Assembly: GCA_964529285.1 (NCBI GenBank)
Contig: CAZGWK010000005.1
Coordinates: forward strand, 33,327-97,326
Length of the DNA stretch: 64,000 nucleotides
DNA from: SURF-21 sp964529285
GTDB lineage: Bacteria > Actinomycetota > Geothermincolia > Geothermincolales > RBG-13-55-18
Direction of reading: 5' to 3'
Under the pieces are notes generated by a model. That model saw only the letters and a program-made list of their open reading frames with translations, was not told the origin of the DNA and ran no database searches. The translations under genes were made by a program, and so were the position numbers. Shown piece after piece: positions 59,143 to 64,000 of the stretch; the stretch's first letter is position 1, and the number at the start of each line of letters is the position of its first letter.

Positions 59143-59484
59143 CTATTCGATCTCGATGGACTCCACCAGGAATTCCCGCCCCGATATCAACTCGCTGTCC
59201 GCCTTGCCGCACTGCGGGCAGGAGAGGTCGTATTCCACGACCTCGAAATCCTCATCGCAATGTGGACAGTGGGCGACCACCGGCACCTTGGTGAAGCTGA
59301 GCTCGGCGCCCTGCGCTATGGTGTCCTTGGTCACCATGTCCCAGTAGAAGGCGACATAATGGTCCACTATGCCGGTCAACTCGCCCAGCTTTACGTTCAC
59401 CCTGACTATGCGCTTCGCGTTGTTGCTCTGCGCATGTCTAAGACATATAGACGCTATGCTCTCGGTCACTCCCAGCTCGTGCAT
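59143..59484 (-). CDS. hypA: Hydrogenase/urease nickel metallochaperone HypA
   Basis: Begins MHELGVTESIASICLRHAQS, the family start with the nickel-binding His2; zinc site CPHCDEDFEVVEYDLSCPQC (CxxC...CxxC). 113 residues is normal; the start at MHELG was chosen over 16 upstream codons because all HypA proteins begin there and GAGGAAGGGG precedes it. Partner of the adjacent HypB. Confidence 0.94.
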   Translation of the reverse strand: MHELGVTESIASICLRHAQSNNAKRIVRVNVKLGELTGIVDHYVAFYWDMVTKDTIAQGAELSFTKVPVVAHCPHCDEDFEVVEYDLSCPQCGKADSELISGREFLVESIEIE

Positions 59485-59838
59485 CTCACCCCTTCCTCTA
59501 CGCGCTACGGGTCTTTTCCAAGCATAGACCATGCGCCCTCCCTACCCAAAGGATATGAGTCAAGGCCGCCGCCACGCTGAGCGCCCGGGCTCGCTGCCGC
59601 GTGCCCGCGAAAACGCATAATATCATTTGCATCACTATATATTAAGTGTTAATAATTAAAGTTGGTATGCAACTATAAACAGCAAAATACGTAGCTTAAT
59701 AGAGGAAAGTGATGGAGCAGTAAAGTGCCGCCACGCCGCATCCGGAGTTCCGCGGTATCCCCTGAAAATCCCCTGAATACCTGGTGTTTCGCTTTACCGG
59801 TTTCCAGCATGAGTTGTAGATAAGCGGGAGGTTAGAGG
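59485..59838. other. AT-rich divergent intergenic region
   Basis: Between HypA and the CoA-transferase genes. A segment at 59610-59710 is strongly AT-rich for this genome and holds the promoter described separately; the remainder is GC-rich with no gene. Confidence 0.45.
59627..59655 (+). promoter_or_regulatory. Candidate promoter of the CoA-transferase operon
   Basis: TTGCAT, 17-base spacer, TAATAA within the AT-rich island. Leads to the CoA-transferase start about 180 bases downstream; the matching ATGCAA at 59677 makes a distant inverted repeat with the -35. Confidence 0.45.
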
Positions 59839-60897
59839 ATGAGCCACGCCAACGAGAGGCTTTTCGATCACAAGCTGGCCAGAGAGACCAAGATGAAAAA
59901 AACCCGGGCCGAGAAGGACAAACGCATGTCCCTTCGGGATGCCGTAGCCGAGTTCGTTCAGGATGGGGATTCCATAGTCGAGACCGGTTTCGCCTATGTG
60001 AGAGGCCCCATGGCCGCTTTCTGGGAAATAGGGCGCCAGGGGAAGAAGGACCTGGTGGGAATATTCACTCCCGGTGGAATGAACTCCGCCTGGCACGAGT
60101 TCGGCGGCCTGGAAGGGGCCCACGTCGCCTACGTGGGCGTGGAGATGCGGGGCCTGATCTCCCCCTTCCGACGGGGCGTGGAGGCCGGCACGCTCACAGT
60201 CTATTCGGACTGGAGTCATGGCGGATTGGCTCTTTCCCTGCTCGCGGCGGAGAAAGGCCTGGACTACGTTGCCTGCAGGTCCATGCTGGGCACGGATATC
60301 ATGAACACCAATCCTTACATCAAGCTCGCCGAGGACCCTTTCACCGCAGAGCCAGTATGCCTGGTGCCGGCCATGTACCCCGACGTCGCCATTATTCACG
60401 TCCACCACGCGGACAAGTTCGGCAACGGCCGCATCTGGGGCCCCGCCGTGAACGATCATTCCATCTGCGTGGCCGCGCACAAGGTCATCGTCACCTGCGA
60501 ACGCATAGTTTCCAGCGAGGACATACGCACCAACCCCTATCAGGTGGTCGTGCCCCACTATACCGTCGATGCGGTGTGCGAGGTGCCCTACGGAGCCTAT
60601 CCCGGGGACATGCCCGGCCTGTATTACTTCGACCGCAGGCTGCAGGAGCGGGTGGTTCGCGTCGAATGGAAGACCGCCGAGAGCACCAGGGAGTGGTACG
60701 AAAAGTACATACTGGGCACCCGGGACCATTTCGAGATGATCCAGCTCGTCGCCGAGGACGAGGAAATGAACGTCATCGCATACCTCAAGAACCTGGAGCA
60801 GCTGGCCTGCGATGCCGCTTATTGCGGATTGGGAAGTTGGGGGGTCGGAGGCGAGCGCGACTGGAAATACGAAGAAGTGGCCAGGAGGGCCATCTGA
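59839..60897 (+). CDS. Family I CoA-transferase subunit A (glutaconate CoA-transferase/IpdA-like)
   Basis: Alpha subunit of a two-component CoA-transferase: MSLRDAVAEFVQDGDSIVETGFAYVRGPMAAFWEI is the usual opening of GctA/IpdA; LLAAEKGLDYVACRSMLGTD, AEPVCLVPAMYPDVAIIHVH and DKFGNGRIWGP follow family order. 352 residues is typical of the larger GctA type. GGGAGGTTAGAGG precedes the ATG. The beta subunit gene follows after 13 bases. Substrate could be a dicarboxylate or a steroid-ring intermediate. Confidence 0.9.
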   Translation: MSHANERLFDHKLARETKMKKTRAEKDKRMSLRDAVAEFVQDGDSIVETGFAYVRGPMAAFWEIGRQGKKDLVGIFTPGGMNSAWHEFGGLEGAHVAYVGVEMRGLISPFRRGVEAGTLTVYSDWSHGGLALSLLAAEKGLDYVACRSMLGTDIMNTNPYIKLAEDPFTAEPVCLVPAMYPDVAIIHVHHADKFGNGRIWGPAVNDHSICVAAHKVIVTCERIVSSEDIRTNPYQVVVPHYTVDAVCEVPYGAYPGDMPGLYYFDRRLQERVVRVEWKTAESTREWYEKYILGTRDHFEMIQLVAEDEEMNVIAYLKNLEQLACDAAYCGLGSWGVGGERDWKYEEVARRAI

Positions 60898-60910
60898 GGG
60901 GGAGGCGGAT

Positions 60911-61693
60911 ATGAACGACGTACAGGCGAACGAGATCCAATATACCCCCCGGGAGCTTCTGGCCTGCGTAGCCGCACGCCTTATCGAAGACGGAGAGAGT
61001 GTCTTCGTGGGAACCGGGCTGCCGCTGGTGGGCGCGCTGTTGGCGCACAAGCTTTACGCCCCCAACATGATGGCCATCTACGAATGCGGAGCGGTGGACC
61101 CCGAGCCCCGCGTGCTCCCCTGGTCGGTATCGGGCTCATGGACTTATCACAAGGCGCCGGTCCTTCTCTCCATGACCTCCGTCTTCGGACACAGCCGCGC
61201 CGGCTATGCCGACACGGGTTTTCTGGGCGGGGCCCAGATCGACATGTACGGCAACATCAACGCTACTGTGATCGGGGATTACCGCAAACCCAGGGTCCGT
61301 CTGACGGGTTCGGGAGGGGCCAACGATATAGCCTCCCTGTGCTCGAAGGTCATATTCATGGGGCTGCATCTGCCCGAGCGCTTCCCCGAGCGCTGCGATT
61401 ACATCACCACTCCTGGTTACCTCAACGGCAACGGGTCCAGGGAGCGCGCTGGTCTCGTAGGCGGGGGGCCGTGGCGCGTTATATCTCATCTCGGGGTCAT
61501 GGGTTTCGACGAAGAGACCTGCCGCATGAAGCTGATCTCATATCACCCCGGTGTCGCTCCCGAGGTGATACAGCAGTTCACCGGGTTCGAGATGCTGATT
61601 CCGAACGACGTCGCGGAAACGCCGAAGCCGGCGGAGGAGGAACTGAGGGTGCTGCGTGAGGAAGTCGATCCCTGCCAGCTCTTCGTTTTCTAA
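60911..61693 (+). CDS. Family I CoA-transferase subunit B
   Basis: Beta subunit carrying the catalytic glutamate: MMAIYECGAVDPEPRVLPWS, where E in the ECG position corresponds to the family active-site Glu. GFLGGAQIDMYGNINATVIG and VRLTGSGGANDIASLCSKVI are conserved in GctB/IpdB. The ATG with GGGGGAGGCGG was chosen over an in-frame start that would lie inside the alpha subunit gene. 260 residues. Ends in a long inverted repeat shared with the convergent anti-sigma gene. Confidence 0.9.
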   Translation: MNDVQANEIQYTPRELLACVAARLIEDGESVFVGTGLPLVGALLAHKLYAPNMMAIYECGAVDPEPRVLPWSVSGSWTYHKAPVLLSMTSVFGHSRAGYADTGFLGGAQIDMYGNINATVIGDYRKPRVRLTGSGGANDIASLCSKVIFMGLHLPERFPERCDYITTPGYLNGNGSRERAGLVGGGPWRVISHLGVMGFDEETCRMKLISYHPGVAPEVIQQFTGFEMLIPNDVAETPKPAEEELRVLREEVDPCQLFVF

Positions 61694-61778
61694 AGGGGCC
61701 GTGTCTTCGTTCTTCGGTTTCGACTTAGCAAAACATCCTTTGTTATTTTAAAAACCGAAGAACGAAGACACGGCCCCT
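61694..61778. repeat. Perfect 27-base inverted repeat between convergent genes
   Basis: Arms AGGGGCCGTGTCTTCGTTCT... (61694-61720) and its complement (61752-61778) with a 31-base loop; the left arm follows the CoA-transferase stop by a base or two and the right arm enters the stop codon of the anti-sigma gene. Strong bidirectional terminator candidate or mobile repeat. Confidence 0.85.
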
Positions 61779-63093
61779 ATTCAGATTTCCAGACGATCTC
61801 GCCGGAGATACAATCCACTGCCTGGAGGCGTTGTGGCGGGGCGAGAAAATCGCCCAGGTTCACGCCGTCGGCAGCAAGGGATCCCCAGTCGCCGTTGAGG
61901 AGCATGAGCATCTGTTCGTAGTTCAGGCCCTCGAGTGCCGAGATCAGGTCCAGGCTGGTGCCCTGGGCGGCGAGGCTGCGCAGGAAGGATTGAAAATCTC
62001 CTTGACTCTGAGGGGACAACGCATTCTCTTGCTCCTCTCGCTCGCCCGTGCCCTCGCCCGCTTCGGAGGCCGCATCACCGGCCGCTGAATCCCGTTGCGA
62101 ATCCTGCAGGCCTTTGTAGGTGCCCGCCGGGATGGAAAACGAGTCGCGTTCACTGCTCGGAGCGAGCATGGCGGCAAGTTGTCTTAACAGGGATTCGCTG
62201 ATCTCGAGGCTTTCCTCTCCCCCCATAGAGACGAGGAACATAGAGGGAGGACGCTGCTGGTCGGGGAATAGCAGGTAGTCCTCGGGTCCGCTGACCGAGA
62301 CCAGCCAGGTATCTTTGCCGTCCATCCTGGCGAGCTCGGCATAGCAGGGAAGGACGAGGTCTCCAGCCTCCTCCGCCAGGACCGCAGCCACCGCTCGCTC
62401 GAGTTCACCGGGATCCCGTCCCGCCGCGGCGGCCTGTGCCGCCATGTCCTCGACGAGATCGGCCTGCAGTTTCTCCAGCGCGGCCACATCGGCGGCGCCA
62501 CCGCATGCCGGATACCAGTAAGTCGAGTAGAAATCAAGCCGGGTTCCCAGGTCGTTACGGAAGCTTTCCAGTTCTTCGGGGGTGTATTCTCTCTCGGATA
62601 CCACCAGTTCGGGAGCGGTCATAGTCGCAGCGGCGAAACCTCGTTCCAGCGCCTCGCCGCCCGGAAGGCTCGTTCCCGGCTGTCCCGCCTCGTTAAAGCT
62701 CTCGCTGGATATCGCTTCCCCCGTGGCGCTTTCCTCGACTACGGTAGTAGGGCCGCCCCCACCCCATACCGCCAGGGTTACTCCAGCAACCGTGGCCACT
62801 ACCAGCAGGGAAATTGCTGCCGCGGCGACCTGCAGGCGCCTTCTTCCCGCTCCGGACGGCACCGGCTCGGCCATCTCGCGTCGCAGCCGGTTCATGAGGC
62901 GGTAACTCTCCTCCGGCGTAGGAACGATGGCGGGAAGCGAGGCTACATCCCGCAGGATACTGCGCGTTAATGCGTAGCGCTGCGCGCAGTCCCTGCACGC
63001 CTCGAGATGTTCTCGTATCTCCCGTGCTTCCAGCTCGCTCAATTCGCCGTCGGTATACGGCCCGATCTGTCTGGTAACTTTTCTACATCTCAT
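61777..63093 (-). CDS. Anti-sigma factor with zinc-binding N-terminus and large extracellular domain
   Basis: Membrane anti-sigma partner of the adjacent ECF factor. MRCRKVTRQIGPYTDGELSE followed by HLEACRDCAQRY is the ZAS zinc motif (C...H-x3-C-x2-C); one helix (VAAAAISLLVVATVAGVTLAVW, about 88-110); then about 320 extracytoplasmic residues with acidic and Ser/Gln-rich stretches and conserved-looking TWLVSVSGPEDYLLFPD and FLRSLAAQGTSLDLISALEG. Such extracellular regions in anti-sigma factors are thought to sense a signal; no known sensor fold is recognised. Starts 79 bases after the sigma gene. Confidence 0.88.
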   Translation of the reverse strand: MRCRKVTRQIGPYTDGELSELEAREIREHLEACRDCAQRYALTRSILRDVASLPAIVPTPEESYRLMNRLRREMAEPVPSGAGRRRLQVAAAAISLLVVATVAGVTLAVWGGGGPTTVVEESATGEAISSESFNEAGQPGTSLPGGEALERGFAAATMTAPELVVSEREYTPEELESFRNDLGTRLDFYSTYWYPACGGAADVAALEKLQADLVEDMAAQAAAAGRDPGELERAVAAVLAEEAGDLVLPCYAELARMDGKDTWLVSVSGPEDYLLFPDQQRPPSMFLVSMGGEESLEISESLLRQLAAMLAPSSERDSFSIPAGTYKGLQDSQRDSAAGDAASEAGEGTGEREEQENALSPQSQGDFQSFLRSLAAQGTSLDLISALEGLNYEQMLMLLNGDWGSLAADGVNLGDFLAPPQRLQAVDCISGEIVWKSE

Positions 63094-63172
63094 CTTCTTG
63101 CCCTGGGTCCCTCTCGGGAGATGGATTTCCTCTTCTCCCTCTTCTCCCCCTCGCTTGCATTAGATGGGTGTT

Positions 63173-63784
63173 TCAACCCGTCTGTTCCCGGTATCCCTCC
63201 AATTCCTTCGCCAATCTCGCGCGGGCTCTGTTCAGGCGTGATTTCACCGTGCCCAGCGATATCTCGAGTATCTGCGCCACCTCTTTATAGTTATATCCGT
63301 TGATATCATGCAGGTATATGACCTCTTTGAATTTGTAGGGAAGCCTGGCGATGGCATCGCGCACGGTCTTCTGTATCTCCGCTCTCTCCATGCTCGCTTC
63401 CGGGGAATCGAAAGCATCGTCTGCCAGGCGCTGCTCGATATCCGGCAGGTCGTCTCCGGGAGATTCCGAGATAGAGACGTGGCGGCGCAGCCTGCGGGCA
63501 TAGTCGTGGCAGGCATTGAGCGATACGCGGTAGAGCCAGGTTGAGAACTTGGCCTCGCCGCGGAACGATCCCAGTTTGCGCATGAGGAGGACGAAGACCT
63601 CCTGGCATACGTCCGCCGCGTCGCTGCGGTTGCCCAGGAGACGGTAGGCCATGTTCATGATCACGGACTCATAACGGCCGACCAGTTCCTCGAAGGCAGC
63701 GTTGTCACCTTCCAGAAATCCCCGTACCAGTTCCTCGTCCGACGGGCGAGCCTGCTCGCCGCCGTTATCGTTATAAGCAGACAT
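63173..63784 (-). CDS. ECF RNA polymerase sigma factor
   Basis: Extracytoplasmic-function sigma factor. Region 2: LVRGFLEGDNAAFEELVGRY, ADVCQEVFVLLMRKLGSFRG and FSTWLYRVSLNACHDYARRL; region 4: LPYKFKEVIYLHDINGYNYK, EVAQILEISLGTVKSRLNRA and RARLAKELEGY. About 203 residues. The start at MSAYNDNGG was preferred (GAAGGGTAAG upstream) over an in-frame start 26 codons earlier that would begin inside the tandem repeat region. Its target genes would include those encoding its own regulator. Confidence 0.9.
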   Translation of the reverse strand: MSAYNDNGGEQARPSDEELVRGFLEGDNAAFEELVGRYESVIMNMAYRLLGNRSDAADVCQEVFVLLMRKLGSFRGEAKFSTWLYRVSLNACHDYARRLRRHVSISESPGDDLPDIEQRLADDAFDSPEASMERAEIQKTVRDAIARLPYKFKEVIYLHDINGYNYKEVAQILEISLGTVKSRLNRARARLAKELEGYREQTG

Positions 63785-63857
63785 CGATCTTACCCTTCGC
63801 CTTCGTAAAATTCCCTGTAATTCTAGCATAGCGTCTGAGCAACAACGTTCGATATAT

Positions 63858-64000
63858 TGCATCGCGTAAGCGACAGCGCCGTCTTCGGCGCGGCGGTGCC
63901 TGCGTCTTGAGCTTTCCGAAGGTCAAGACCTGGCACGAGTACGCCCGTAAGCGACAGCGCCGTCTTCGGCGCGGCGGTGCCTGCGTCTTGAGCTTTCCGA
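63858..64000 (+). repeat. Dispersed GC-rich repeat, copies 2 and 3 (tandem, 81-base period)
   Basis: TGCATCGCGTAAGCGACAGC opens copy 2 exactly as at 8228. A 55-base block starting CGTAAGCGACAGCGCCG repeats identically at 63865-63919 and 63946-64000. Each unit has GCGCCG-TCT-TCGGCGC, and GTCTTGAGC...AAGACC can form a second stem. Continues beyond the window. Confidence 0.85.

Noticed and set aside
1..64000. tRNA and rRNA genes
   Set aside because: Looked for the T-arm GTTCGANTC pattern and conserved rRNA segments in intergenic regions on both strands and found no convincing case.

Overview
The window reads as a chromosome segment of a high-GC, anaerobic-leaning actinobacterium. The inference rests on paired WYL regulators of the PafB/PafC type, a 95-residue actinobacterial membrane protein, a GAP-family transporter, frequent GTG/TTG starts with AAGGAGG-type ribosome sites, and anaerobe-type genes (HypAB, an EFR1-like flavodoxin/ferredoxin, a family I CoA-transferase, an ADP-forming-type acyl-CoA synthetase subunit). 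A deep lineage of the Geothermincolia/OPB41 kind would fit, but no rRNA is present to test this.

Layout. 1-10130: exopolysaccharide/glycan locus (flippase cut by the window edge, Wzz/kinase-like protein, two hexapeptide acyltransferases, a methyltransferase, three glycosyltransferases). 10136-11433: decayed deaminase and an EFR1-like protein. 11600-16431: iron/cobalamin-type ABC importer operon with a SAM methyltransferase, a TrmO-like remnant and a flavin reductase, preceded by a promoter and an apparent transcription attenuator. 16578-18475: a 1.9-kb insertion sequence with 43-bp inverted ends and a probable -1 frameshift. 18535-24657: second glycan block (initiating phosphoglycosyltransferase, glycosyltransferase, methyltransferase, acyltransferase, anchored protein). 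24845-37745: secreted subtilisin with AEGYTG repeats, FmdB-like zinc ribbon, 4Fe-4S protein, FAD oxidoreductase, membrane proteins, and an arylsulfatase divergent from a SulP permease. 38001-40826: divergent TetR and MarR regulators, a wrecked RND/MMPL transporter, LemA. 40975-45916: Mre11/SbcC-like (YhaO/YhaN) pair with companions. 46062-51676: AMP-forming CoA ligase; M28 peptidase with the same AEGYTG repeats; CocE-like hydrolase. 52109-58435: aldolase relic, PafB/PafC pair, lipoprotein, acyl-CoA synthetase alpha, UppP. 58465-63784: HypAB, CoA-transferase, anti-sigma and ECF sigma factor.

Themes. (1) Envelope glycan assembly: the initiating transferase, glycosyltransferases, flippase, chain-length protein and UppP form a Wzx/Wzy-like set split by the transporter operon and the insertion sequence. 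(2) Extracellular proteolysis with one repeat family on two unrelated peptidases. (3) Gene decay: four broken genes (deaminase, TrmO-like, RND transporter, class II aldolase). (4) Many short intergenic inverted repeats, often with a GGGGTCAG core, abutting or entering gene ends. The least explained items are the kinase-like Wzz protein lacking its ATP-binding residues, the leader of the ABC operon, and the repeat families. No CRISPR array, rRNA or tRNA was seen. All calls come from reading the sequence; no database search was run.
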